64,000 nucleotides of DNA from an uncultured Lachnospiraceae bacterium (GTDB lineage: Bacteria > Bacillota > Clostridia > Lachnospirales > Lachnospiraceae), in contig CAJUHR010000021.1 of the NCBI GenBank assembly GCA_910586255.1, forward strand, positions 19,151 through 83,150, written 5' to 3'. The notes beneath the pieces were generated by a model. It saw only the letters and a program-made list of their open reading frames with translations, was not told where the DNA came from and searched no databases. Of the stretch, positions 16,427 to 25,216 are shown in pieces. Each line of letters starts with the position of its first letter. Within the stretch, counting starts at the first letter, position 1. Made by a program: the position numbers and the translations under genes.

Positions 16427-19400
16427 ATGGCTACAACAGAGCAAAGACTTCAGGAGATGATGGCTCAAAAGAGGAGAAAAGAGCAGGAACGGAAGGAAGT
16501 GACCTTTGACGCCTTCCGGGATAATTTTAAATATGTAGTGGAGTCTAATACATTTGACTATAACACTCCCCAGCAATTGTGTATATGTCCGGAGCCGTAT
16601 GGGTTTATCAAACAGTTTGATGAATACGAAAACAACCGGGGAAAATGTCTGAGTATTTTTAACAAAATGCTGTCGGATGACGGGTTTGTGAAAATAGAAA
16701 AAGAAGATTATTCAGAGGATGCCATATGGACTCTTTCTTCCTGCAGCGGACTGGGGCTGCGTGTGGGGCTGAGAGACTACAATCGTGATCAGGTGGAGCC
16801 ATTGCTGCTTGATGAGGACAAGTCCGGACATGCGATTCTGGTGGGAAAGGCAGGGGCAGGCAAATCAGAGCTGCTATGGGGGATTGTCTTAAACGCAATG
16901 AGAGAGTATTCCCCCTATGAGCTTCAGCTGTATCTGGCAAATTTTCAGGCAGAGGAGAGAGAGGAAGAAAAAATACGCCCTTATGTTCATCTTCTGGAGG
17001 ATTATAATGAAGTAAAAAATATCATTGATTTGCTCACATATGCGGAAACCTGTATGAAGGAAAGAATCCGCTTATTTGACCGGATGGGCATAGAAATGCT
17101 CAGTGAATTAAAGGATAAGGCCGATTCGGATTTTGGAAAGCTTATTTTGCCAAGAAAATTGATCATAATAGACAGAGTTTATTCTATATATAAAGAGGCA
17201 TCAGAAAAGGAAGTCGGAATTTTAAATCGTTTAATAGGAGATATCATGGAGGATGGCGCCAGGAGCGGCATCCATTTGCTGTTGTCTGAGAGAGAGCTCA
17301 ACGCCAAAATGAGTGAAGATATTATCGCCAGGTGCAACAATTGGATTGTGATGAAAAGCAAAGCAGAGCTGTCAAAGAAGCTTCTGGGGGATGACAGAGC
17401 TGCCGAACTGGAGGCCGGTGAGCTTTGGCTCAGGCAAAAGGAGCACAAGGAGGATAGTGAGAAATATAAGGCGCCCCTGATTGGCATAGATGTTCCGGAA
17501 AAGCTTCTTGAACAAGCAGATTGGGTTTTGAAATTTGTTCCCTGTCCGAACCATGTATGTGATTCCGGAGACGCATACGGAGATTTGTTGAGAGAGATTC
17601 AAAACGGGAAACAGAGAATCGAGATATTAGGATATATTTCCATGTCCTACGAGGAAATTGCACAGTTTAATGAGTTTATCGAAAAAAGAAATAACACATT
17701 GGCTTATGATGATTTTAAAAAGGGATTTATCAGAGTGCTTCAACAAAATCGAAAACGATTTGCAAAGGAGCTTCCGCAGGAGGATATTTTTGAAAAACAG
17801 ATCATTCGCTGCGGGGAACCTTTGGAATACCTGAAGGAATACAGTGAGCGGTTTATTTCTGAGCAAAAAAGAATACAAAATGAGGGCGACAACCATAAGT
17901 CATCCCAGGAGGTTTACTGGGATATTTTAAAACAGGATATTGATGAGAATGAAACCCGGTTTGAGAGGATTTATTTTAAAAAGCCGGAGGAATTTATGTG
18001 GTTTAATACCACTGCGAAAGGGATTAATTTGCGTCCCGGACTTTTAAATTACAACAGAAATAATCCCATTGCGGCGCCTATGGGAGATGCCCATGTCCAT
18101 GGAATGATTGTGGGACGTACAGGAGCAGGTAAATCAGTTTTTATCAATAATCTGATTTTTAATCTTTTGCTGGAATATGCGCCTTGGGAATTGGATCTGT
18201 ATCTTGTGGATTTCAAGATGGTGGAGCTGAGCCGCTATATGACCAAAGGCTTTACCCCTCATGTAAATGCCTGTGCGGCAACCAGTGAGGTCAGATATGT
18301 GGTATCCATGATTCAGTATCTGGTAGATTGCATGAAAGCCCGTCAGAATTTCTTTAAATGTCTGGGAGTAAAGAGTGTAAAGGAATTTAGAGAAACCGTA
18401 AAAAAACGATTTGGATATGAGATTGTCATGCCGAGAGTTTTACTTCTGGTAGATGAATTTCAGCAGATGTTTTTGGAATCCACCGGTAGAGAAGCGGATC
18501 GGATCAGCGATATGCTGACAGCGATTACCAAGTTAGGGCGGGCAACCGGATACCATCTGCTTTTTGCAAGCCAGGAAATGTCTCAAACTCTCAGTGGAAA
18601 TGTATTTGCCAATTTTAAGCTAAGGTTTGCACTTACCTGTGAAAAGGAGATATCCACCACAGTCCTCGGCAATTCTGCGGCTGCTGATATCAAGATAGGA
18701 GAGGTTCTCCTTAATACAGAATCGGGAGCAGAGGAGGACAACCGCAAGTTTAAGGTACCGTTTATAGATGATGGAAATGAGGAATATTTTGACGGATTCT
18801 TAGAAAAGCTCCGGGTCATGGCCGCCGATTGCGGATATGAGAAAACCGGGAAATTTTATGAGGAGGACAGACAGGACAGCATAGAAGAATTTGAAAATAT
18901 TTTATCAGGTATGCAGATCATAAAAGACAGAAAATTAGAAAACAGCGGAGGGAGATACTTTGATATTATCGTATTGGGAAATCCGGTAGTATACAATAAT
19001 AAGAAAAGAGATTTGGAAACATTCTTTATAGAGAAGGGAGTCAATAAAAATATTATGGTCCTTTCTCCCAATGTGGATGATCTGGTTTATGTGCAAAAGC
19101 TGCTGGCGCTTAATTTTTCTTATTCTTTTTACCAGTATCAGCATCAGCATGTGTATGTTTCCCTCAATCCGATTATCCGGAATAAATACGAGATAGAAGA
19201 GGATTTGGACGAGGTATCCGTGCTGAACTCCGTAGAAGAATTACAGGACATTAACCTTCTCTTCCAGGACAGAAAAAATATAGCGGAGGCCATTAAGAGA
19301 GCCGGTAATGAAAAAGAATACCTTCAGAATCTGGTTGATTTGCAAATTGTCAATACTTCGGTTGATGAGATAATGGATATACTGGGAACGGAACTGATTT

Positions 19401-19861
19401 GTGATCAGATACCCGAAATAACCGAATTTATGGATAATGACAGATTGGCATATCTGCTTCGGTGTTATTACAATGCCCGGACAGAAGGCATGGGAGAAAT
19501 CTTTAAATCAACGGTTGTGTGGATCAGTGGGTGCGAAAGTGTAGGCAGTGCATTGGATTATGAGCTGTTGCGTTCAGGCCTGGAATATAATATTTTGCTG
19601 GTTTTCTTCGCAACCTCTACAGATGATATGGATATAAGTCTCAGATTGTCTAATGAGTATATTTTCCTGGGAGGCAATTTCCCGGACTTTTATGATAAAT
19701 TTGAGATTCCTTATACAAAGAAGGATATTGATTCAATTGTTATAGATTTTAAAATCAAGAGTCTGAACACGGTACGATCCTTTAAAAAATGCAGTGTACT
19801 TTTTAAGGAAAGTGAAGCGCCGTGTATTACGGATCAGGAACTGGAGTCGCTTTGTCTTTAA
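16427..19861 (+). CDS. Soluble FtsK/SpoIIIE-type double ATPase
   Basis: The 1144-residue protein contains two FtsK/SpoIIIE ATPase modules. Module 1 has Walker A GKAGAGKS (residues 140-147), but its Walker B is LIIIDR, lacking the catalytic Glu. Module 2 has GRTGAGKS (563-570) and an intact LLLVDE (672-677), followed by FASQE. Both are preceded by a similar block (GLRDYNR and GLLNYNR), showing internal duplication. The last ~300 residues may be a third, unrecognisable module. EssC/EccC secretion ATPases have the same multi-module plan, but I find no membrane helices or FHA domains. It could move protein or DNA; the neighbours suggest protein. The ATG at 16427 follows GGGAG; an upstream in-frame ATG (16373) lacks one. 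Confidence 0.85.
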   Translation: MATTEQRLQEMMAQKRRKEQERKEVTFDAFRDNFKYVVESNTFDYNTPQQLCICPEPYGFIKQFDEYENNRGKCLSIFNKMLSDDGFVKIEKEDYSEDAIWTLSSCSGLGLRVGLRDYNRDQVEPLLLDEDKSGHAILVGKAGAGKSELLWGIVLNAMREYSPYELQLYLANFQAEEREEEKIRPYVHLLEDYNEVKNIIDLLTYAETCMKERIRLFDRMGIEMLSELKDKADSDFGKLILPRKLIIIDRVYSIYKEASEKEVGILNRLIGDIMEDGARSGIHLLLSERELNAKMSEDIIARCNNWIVMKSKAELSKKLLGDDRAAELEAGELWLRQKEHKEDSEKYKAPLIGIDVPEKLLEQADWVLKFVPCPNHVCDSGDAYGDLLREIQNGKQRIEILGYISMSYEEIAQFNEFIEKRNNTLAYDDFKKGFIRVLQQNRKRFAKELPQEDIFEKQIIRCGEPLEYLKEYSERFISEQKRIQNEGDNHKSSQEVYWDILKQDIDENETRFERIYFKKPEEFMWFNTTAKGINLRPGLLNYNRNNPIAAPMGDAHVHGMIVGRTGAGKSVFINNLIFNLLLEYAPWELDLYLVDFKMVELSRYMTKGFTPHVNACAATSEVRYVVSMIQYLVDCMKARQNFFKCLGVKSVKEFRETVKKRFGYEIVMPRVLLLVDEFQQMFLESTGREADRISDMLTAITKLGRATGYHLLFASQEMSQTLSGNVFANFKLRFALTCEKEISTTVLGNSAAADIKIGEVLLNTESGAEEDNRKFKVPFIDDGNEEYFDGFLEKLRVMAADCGYEKTGKFYEEDRQDSIEEFENILSGMQIIKDRKLENSGGRYFDIIVLGNPVVYNNKKRDLETFFIEKGVNKNIMVLSPNVDDLVYVQKLLALNFSYSFYQYQHQHVYVSLNPIIRNKYEIEEDLDEVSVLNSVEELQDINLLFQDRKNIAEAIKRAGNEKEYLQNLVDLQIVNTSVDEIMDILGTELICDQIPEITEFMDNDRLAYLLRCYYNARTEGMGEIFKSTVVWISGCESVGSALDYELLRSGLEYNILLVFFATSTDDMDISLRLSNEYIFLGGNFPDFYDKFEIPYTKKDIDSIVIDFKIKSLNTVRSFKKCSVLFKESEAPCITDQELESLCL

Positions 19862-19883
19862 ATAATACGGTGGGGAGGAAAAA

Positions 19884-22800
19884 ATGGGCCGGCTATCAAT
19901 TTCACAGGAAGCTGTTCAGGAGTTATTTGCAATACTGCAGAAGTGTTTGCAGGAGTTTCAACAGGAAAATAAAACGCTTTACAACGATTATGGGAAGATT
20001 GTTAGGGAAACAAACAATAAGCGGTATCTGGATTTGGGAAATGAGATTTTTGACAGCTATAATAAGGAAATTAACGGTAAGCTGAGAGAAAAGATGATGA
20101 GGGCCTGGAGAGATGATTCTTCGACCTCTCTGTCTAACACATTAAGAACTATAGGGGCAGGAGCAAAGGCGGAAGAATTAGCCAGGATGATTGAAGCGAA
20201 AATTGAGGACACCCTCAAATGTTCCGCGAAAATGGCATTGCTGCAAATAAATCTAACCGGAGAAGTGGTTAGCGATGACAGAGACTATGATAAAATTATA
20301 CAGTTGCTGAATGGGTATAAAGATCGTTTGAATCAGTTAAGGGGCAAGTATTATAATATTATAAATAACAAAAATCAGGAAAACCAGTTATATATGCAGT
20401 TAAAGCCGGTTATAATGATTATTTTTGATATGTCAACAAATTTTTTTTCTATAATTAAAAATATTGTGAAAAAAGAAAAGGATAATTTTGTTGCAAACAG
20501 GTTACGGACACCGGAGCAGCCAAGGCCGTCCGGGAGAGCCTCTGTTGCAGCAGGGGCAGTGGGAGCAGTAGCCGGAGCGGCAGCAGGAATGGCGGCTAAC
20601 ACTGCCAGCAGGGGAACGGCAGTACCTGGAAGTGGAGGTGCACGACAGAATACAGCAGGGGCTGCGCCTCGGAGAGAAACGTCTATAGAAGATGTATTGA
20701 GGAGATATGCGAAAGTATTAATAGAAGAAAATGATAATAAAAAGGATGAAGCATGGAAAAAATTAGCAGCATATTTAGCCAAATATGTTTTTGTGCAAAA
20801 AGGAAACGGTCAATCCAATGAAGAATTAGCAGCACAATTAATGATTATTTATGAAACATATTTTAATTTTACCAGAATGGGAGTGGAAGTTAAAAGTGCA
20901 AATGGATGGGAAACATATACCAATAAATCGATTGCAGTTCTTGTAAGAGAAAATCCAGACTTGGTTCAAGAAGAAAGTGGCTGGGAAGAAAGATATTCAC
21001 CAGGTATTTATAGAAATTTGAGCAGATTGATCCAACGGAATTGCAGAGAGGGCAGGTTAGATCGAAATACGGTACGTGGATTTCTGGTAATAAAGGATTT
21101 GATTGAAAATGAAATTCAGATGTCTGAAGCTTCAGAGTATGAATATCCCCATTTTTGTGAGACGGCAGGTCAAATGATTCTTAAAATATTAGAAATACAG
21201 CCCATTAAACCGGGATATCAATTTTTAGCGCGGGCAGACATAAAAGATAAAACATATAAAGACGTTGTAAAGGATATCGGAATAAGAGTGTTTGAGGAAA
21301 TGTATAAAGACTGGCATGAGGTTCAGGTATCAAATGAAGAAAAGGCTGCAATACATAAATATACATCTGAGAAAGACGAAACACAGACAGATATATATAA
21401 GCTGGTAAATAATACATTAAGAGGAGATAATCCAGATGAATCAGGAATTTATTCGGATATTATAAATAAGATAAAAGAAGCATTGGGGAAGGCGGCCGCT
21501 CCAGATAATATATTACTTTATAGAAGCGCGTCCTTATTGGACTTTAAAGAATTAGCACAGACAGAGGATACAAAAAAGATTGCGTATTTGTTGGAAAGAG
21601 AACCGGGGAGATTCATAGGAAAAACATTGGAGATACCGACATTTTTAAGTACTACTATATGTGAGAATATGGTAGGAGATGTTACATATGATAAATCTTC
21701 GAAAAGATATGAATTGGTAATTCAAACACCCAAGGGGACTTTGGCTGGTTTTTTACCTCTGAGTGACGAGCTTGGATTTACAAAACATGGGGGTGAAAGA
21801 GAGGTTCTTCTTGCGGATGGGATGATATTGCAGATAAAAAGTATTACTATGCGCAGTCCGGAAGAACAGAGGCTTACAGGCGGAAGCGATTTGAAGTATA
21901 AGGTGACAGCGGAAATTGTCAGAGAAGAAAACAAAAATTTAATGATACTGAGGGGGGAGGACTTTGACGAAGAAAGATATACGAGAGAAGATATAGAAAA
22001 TCTGATGAAAGAGTTAGAAGAGGTTATTGAGAGATTTGGAGGAGTCGATCAAATAAATGAGGTTTTTAATGAGGATCTCTGTCAATTTATGACTAATATG
22101 TGTAAAATCACAAAAAACATGAATAAAGAGATGTATTATCTCCAATCAAAAATTAATTCATTACAAAAAGAGAAAGATTCTATGCAGGTGCAAATGGAAA
22201 AAGGGCAGTATGGCAGGTATTCTGTTAATAAGGCTTCTATAGGCGAGATGGCAAAATGGATCCAATTGGTGAAGCCCGTTTTGGATCGATTGGATAAGGC
22301 TTATAAGGAGGAATTTGACAAGAAGGTAAAGCATGATGAAAAGATAGCATTTGGCTTTAATATTGCAAAACAAGTGTTAGGATTTTTAACATCAGCAATG
22401 GGGGCTTTTGTTGTAGGAAATTTTAAACTGGATGATACCATAAATAGCTATTCACTAGGCATAGAAACTGCTTTTCTTATCAGATTTTCTAACCTTGTTA
22501 CTCCGTATATTGAAAAATGTTTTAAAGGTATTAAAGGTAAAAGAATAAAGAAGGATGTATGGGAATTATTAAGATTGAATATGGAAATATATCCCAGACC
22601 TAAAATATTGGAGCAATATATTTCTGAACATTATAGTATGAAACAATATAAGAGATTCGGATTAGATAAAAATAACAATCCTTTTAGCAAAAAGAAAGTT
22701 TTTAAATATTATGAACAGGGGAATGTGCGATGGCCCAATGTCCATCGGGTTCTGTATAATGTCACAGATGAAAAAGCCCGGAGAGTATTTGAGGATGCAT

Positions 22801-23051
22801 TTTTTGCAGAAGAATTCTGGTTTGGTGATAATAAAAATAATTTTGCAAAATGTAAAAATAAAGAGGAATATTTGGGTGTCCAGTTAAATATGATAAGGGC
22901 CGCTATGGTAAGGAGCGATTACAGCCAGCAGCAGACAGCAACCGGCATGGTAGATTCCCTATATGACATCATTAAGGATTTAAGGAAAATAACGCCAGAC
23001 ACCAGTAAATACCCTACCGAATTATGGTCAGGAAGAAGAATAGGAAGCTGA
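19884..23051 (+). CDS. Large ADP-ribosyltransferase-domain protein (candidate effector)
   Basis: The 1055-residue protein has three parts. Residues 1-205 are a helical domain shared with the small protein at 15606. Residues ~209-262 are a Gly/Ala/Pro-rich linker. Residues ~485-685 form an ADP-ribosyltransferase exoenzyme domain of the R-S-E class: IHKYTS and LVNNTLRG, catalytic Arg547 in LLYRSAS, the FLSTT motif (587-591), and Glu638-x-Glu640 in GGEREVLL. All key residues are present, so activity is plausible; the E-x-E pattern resembles arginine-modifying enzymes. A ~370-residue helical region follows, with a coiled coil near 745-770 and a hydrophobic patch near 826-846. I infer an NAD-dependent effector or toxin linked to the FtsK-like ATPase. 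GGGGAGG precedes the start. Confidence 0.82.
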   Translation: MGRLSISQEAVQELFAILQKCLQEFQQENKTLYNDYGKIVRETNNKRYLDLGNEIFDSYNKEINGKLREKMMRAWRDDSSTSLSNTLRTIGAGAKAEELARMIEAKIEDTLKCSAKMALLQINLTGEVVSDDRDYDKIIQLLNGYKDRLNQLRGKYYNIINNKNQENQLYMQLKPVIMIIFDMSTNFFSIIKNIVKKEKDNFVANRLRTPEQPRPSGRASVAAGAVGAVAGAAAGMAANTASRGTAVPGSGGARQNTAGAAPRRETSIEDVLRRYAKVLIEENDNKKDEAWKKLAAYLAKYVFVQKGNGQSNEELAAQLMIIYETYFNFTRMGVEVKSANGWETYTNKSIAVLVRENPDLVQEESGWEERYSPGIYRNLSRLIQRNCREGRLDRNTVRGFLVIKDLIENEIQMSEASEYEYPHFCETAGQMILKILEIQPIKPGYQFLARADIKDKTYKDVVKDIGIRVFEEMYKDWHEVQVSNEEKAAIHKYTSEKDETQTDIYKLVNNTLRGDNPDESGIYSDIINKIKEALGKAAAPDNILLYRSASLLDFKELAQTEDTKKIAYLLEREPGRFIGKTLEIPTFLSTTICENMVGDVTYDKSSKRYELVIQTPKGTLAGFLPLSDELGFTKHGGEREVLLADGMILQIKSITMRSPEEQRLTGGSDLKYKVTAEIVREENKNLMILRGEDFDEERYTREDIENLMKELEEVIERFGGVDQINEVFNEDLCQFMTNMCKITKNMNKEMYYLQSKINSLQKEKDSMQVQMEKGQYGRYSVNKASIGEMAKWIQLVKPVLDRLDKAYKEEFDKKVKHDEKIAFGFNIAKQVLGFLTSAMGAFVVGNFKLDDTINSYSLGIETAFLIRFSNLVTPYIEKCFKGIKGKRIKKDVWELLRLNMEIYPRPKILEQYISEHYSMKQYKRFGLDKNNNPFSKKKVFKYYEQGNVRWPNVHRVLYNVTDEKARRVFEDAFFAEEFWFGDNKNNFAKCKNKEEYLGVQLNMIRAAMVRSDYSQQQTATGMVDSLYDIIKDLRKITPDTSKYPTELWSGRRIGS

Positions 23052-23063
23052 GAGGAAAAATAA

Positions 23064-23948
23064 ATGAAGAACATTTTTACAATCAATTTAAATAACCGAG
23101 GAGTACGCTACGAGTCAGAAGAGCCAATTGTAAGAGTACAAACTGACTCAAATGTGACAGAGATGCAGGAGGTAAAAAGTGCAGAAATTGAAGCGTTTCA
23201 AGGGGTGGAGTATAAAGAAATTTTGACAAAATTATCACAGTTAAAAATACTCAACTCCCTTTCCAGTATTTGTTTTATATTTCTTTTATTTTGCCCGATC
23301 AAGCCGGCATTGATTTTGCTGCCAATAATCGGGCTGGTGCTTAAGGTACTCATCTATACCACCTGGCGTGTAAGCCTGATTTATAATTTTCAGGACGGAT
23401 ATGAGACTGCTTATAAAAACCGGGTGGATGCATGGTTAAAGCTCAACAAAAGTAAGGAACTAACGCAGGTGGTGCAATCAGGAAAAGTAAAAAACAAAAA
23501 ACTGACAGCGGGGATGAGCGAAAGCTTTAAAAGGGAGAAAATAAAAATTTCATCAGGAAAGCCTGCCTACATTCATACAAATGTCAAGGTGGTCCGGATC
23601 GATTTGAAGAAGGAGACACTATATATATTGCCGGACAAAATTTTGATTGAGAAAAATGGAAAATTAGGAGCGGTAGATTATCGGAAAACCAGGATTGATG
23701 TGAACAGAGATGAGGTAAAGAACGGTGATTGCCATATACCATCCGATACTTCTGTATCGCGCTATTCCTGGCAGTACGTGAATCGGGATGGAAGCCCGGA
23801 TAAACGGTTCAAGGATAATAAAAAGGTTCCCATCTGCTGGTATGGCGGCATTTATATTCAATCTCCGGAAGGATTAAACGTGAAGATTTTTGTATCCAAT
23901 GTAAATCTGGCAATGGAGTTGGAAATGGCTATGCTCCAGGAGTATTAA
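23064..23948 (+). CDS. Two-helix membrane protein, unknown function
   Basis: The 294-residue protein has a soluble N-terminus (about 1-60), a hairpin of two hydrophobic segments (about residues 66-100, LSSICFIFLLFCPIKPALI and following), a basic linker and a β-rich C-terminal part from about 175 (YILPDKILIEKNGKLGAVDY, RYSWQYVNRDGSPDKRFKDN). That C-terminal block looks like a conserved bacterial domain of unknown function that I recall from membrane proteins but cannot name. It follows the ADP-ribosyltransferase gene by 12 bases with GAGAGG as binding site. Its place right after the toxin-like gene makes it one of two candidates for an immunity or anchoring protein; this is inference from position only. 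Confidence 0.6.
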   Translation: MKNIFTINLNNRGVRYESEEPIVRVQTDSNVTEMQEVKSAEIEAFQGVEYKEILTKLSQLKILNSLSSICFIFLLFCPIKPALILLPIIGLVLKVLIYTTWRVSLIYNFQDGYETAYKNRVDAWLKLNKSKELTQVVQSGKVKNKKLTAGMSESFKREKIKISSGKPAYIHTNVKVVRIDLKKETLYILPDKILIEKNGKLGAVDYRKTRIDVNRDEVKNGDCHIPSDTSVSRYSWQYVNRDGSPDKRFKDNKKVPICWYGGIYIQSPEGLNVKIFVSNVNLAMELEMAMLQEY

Positions 23949-23983
23949 TGGAGTGAAAATGGCGAAGGAGGAGATCAAATACC

Positions 23984-25126
23984 ATGTTTTTTCGTAATTT
24001 GTTTAACAGACCGAGAGAAACGGAGAGCAATATAGCAGCGAAAGCACCGAAAGCACCGGAGCCTGTGCAGATTCAGTTGCTAAAAGAAGAAGGATTGATT
24101 TCAAATGGCAGGGAAGCGTGGAGAGTGAAAGCAAAAAAGGGAGTTAAGCCCTATGATTTTATCGCTACCTGTATTTACAATGATATGGGCAGATGGAGAG
24201 TCATGGAAGCTACGGCGTCTTTAGAAGAAGGAACTTGTAAGGAAATAGACATACAGAAATTGTTATTGTACAATGGAAATGTTTGCTTTTTTATTAGATA
24301 CACTTTTCGCAGCGATGATAAATATGCTTTTATTACTTGCAGAAAAGAAGGGGACAGGATTCGCTTTTCTAAACAGGATTTAGGCCGTTTTTGCCCGGAG
24401 ATATTACAATGCATAGATAAAAACTGTAGTTTTGTGGTAATCGGGAATAAACTATATGGGATGAAAGGTTATTATTGCTACTGCCATGATTTTGTAACAG
24501 GAGAGACAAAAAAAGTGGAGATACCTTCCAGTGAAGGCTCATTATGGGGGGTTTTTTATTATAACGGATATCTGTATACAGGTGATCGTTTTGTATGTGA
24601 TAAAGTGTATAGGCTGGATTTGGCAAATCCGGAAAAATCAGAAGGCATTGATCTGAAAAATGTTTCGTCCAGATCGTGGCCCTACCAGTGGGATGAAAAT
24701 AATTTTATTTATAAAAACAGAATATACTCAAGGAAAGGAGATCTAAATTATCTTGACTTAAATGTTATGGAATTTGATATGCAGACATATTCGGGAGGGC
24801 TTGTATTCTTAGGGATGGTGTCAGATAGATATCTTTTGGTAAGCAATGATACTGACACAAACCAGGTTGTCAGAGGATACAGTTTGTATGATCTGGAAGA
24901 AAATCAGAGGATCATGTTTGACAAAAAGAGATTCCAATGTAAAGACTTAAAAGATCCCGACAAAAAGGTCATGATCGCTGTAAAAAATGTTGTATATATA
25001 GGAGAAACTGCAATTTTCTTTTATACAAAAGGAAAAAGAGTCAAGGAAGTTTTCTATAGTGCTGTACCGTTTCGTGAACTGAAGGACGGGACGGCTGCAG
25101 TTGTAGATTTTGAAATAGTAATTTAA
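23984..25126 (+). CDS. β-rich soluble protein, unknown function
   Basis: The last gene of the operon encodes 380 residues with no signal peptide or membrane helix. After a short Ala/Pro-rich stretch (AAKAPKAPEPVQ) the sequence alternates short β-type segments with aromatic and glycine turns (YNGYLYTGDRFVCDKVYRL, IYKNRIYS, YLLVSND), like a β-propeller. I do not recognise a family. Position downstream of the ADP-ribosyltransferase gene makes it an alternative candidate immunity or regulatory protein. The start follows AAGGAGGAG at a slightly long spacing. Codon use is AT-rich like the rest of the operon and unlike the flanking genes. Confidence 0.6.
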   Translation: MFFRNLFNRPRETESNIAAKAPKAPEPVQIQLLKEEGLISNGREAWRVKAKKGVKPYDFIATCIYNDMGRWRVMEATASLEEGTCKEIDIQKLLLYNGNVCFFIRYTFRSDDKYAFITCRKEGDRIRFSKQDLGRFCPEILQCIDKNCSFVVIGNKLYGMKGYYCYCHDFVTGETKKVEIPSSEGSLWGVFYYNGYLYTGDRFVCDKVYRLDLANPEKSEGIDLKNVSSRSWPYQWDENNFIYKNRIYSRKGDLNYLDLNVMEFDMQTYSGGLVFLGMVSDRYLLVSNDTDTNQVVRGYSLYDLEENQRIMFDKKRFQCKDLKDPDKKVMIAVKNVVYIGETAIFFYTKGKRVKEVFYSAVPFRELKDGTAAVVDFEIVI

Positions 25127-25151
25127 TCAATCGTGATATTTTCCTGACAGC

Positions 25152-25198
25152 GCAGGTGCAAAACAAGCAGGAATCTGCCCTGCCCGTTTTGCACCTGC
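25152..25198. terminator. Perfect 13-bp hairpin between convergent genes
   Basis: GCAGGTGCAAAAC and GTTTTGCACCTGC form a perfect 13-bp stem with a 21-base loop in the 90-base gap between the operon and the convergent GH5 gene. No long T-run follows, so it is an unconventional terminator or a transcript-end stabiliser. Confidence 0.55.
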
Positions 25199-25216
25199 AG
25201 CATCGGGAAATCAATG

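Noticed and set aside
13444..25126. Canonical type VII (Ess/Yuk) secretion locus
   Set aside because: No WXG100-sized protein, YukD-like ubiquitin-fold protein, EsaA/EssB-type membrane protein or membrane-anchored EssC is present, so I call it only type VII-like.
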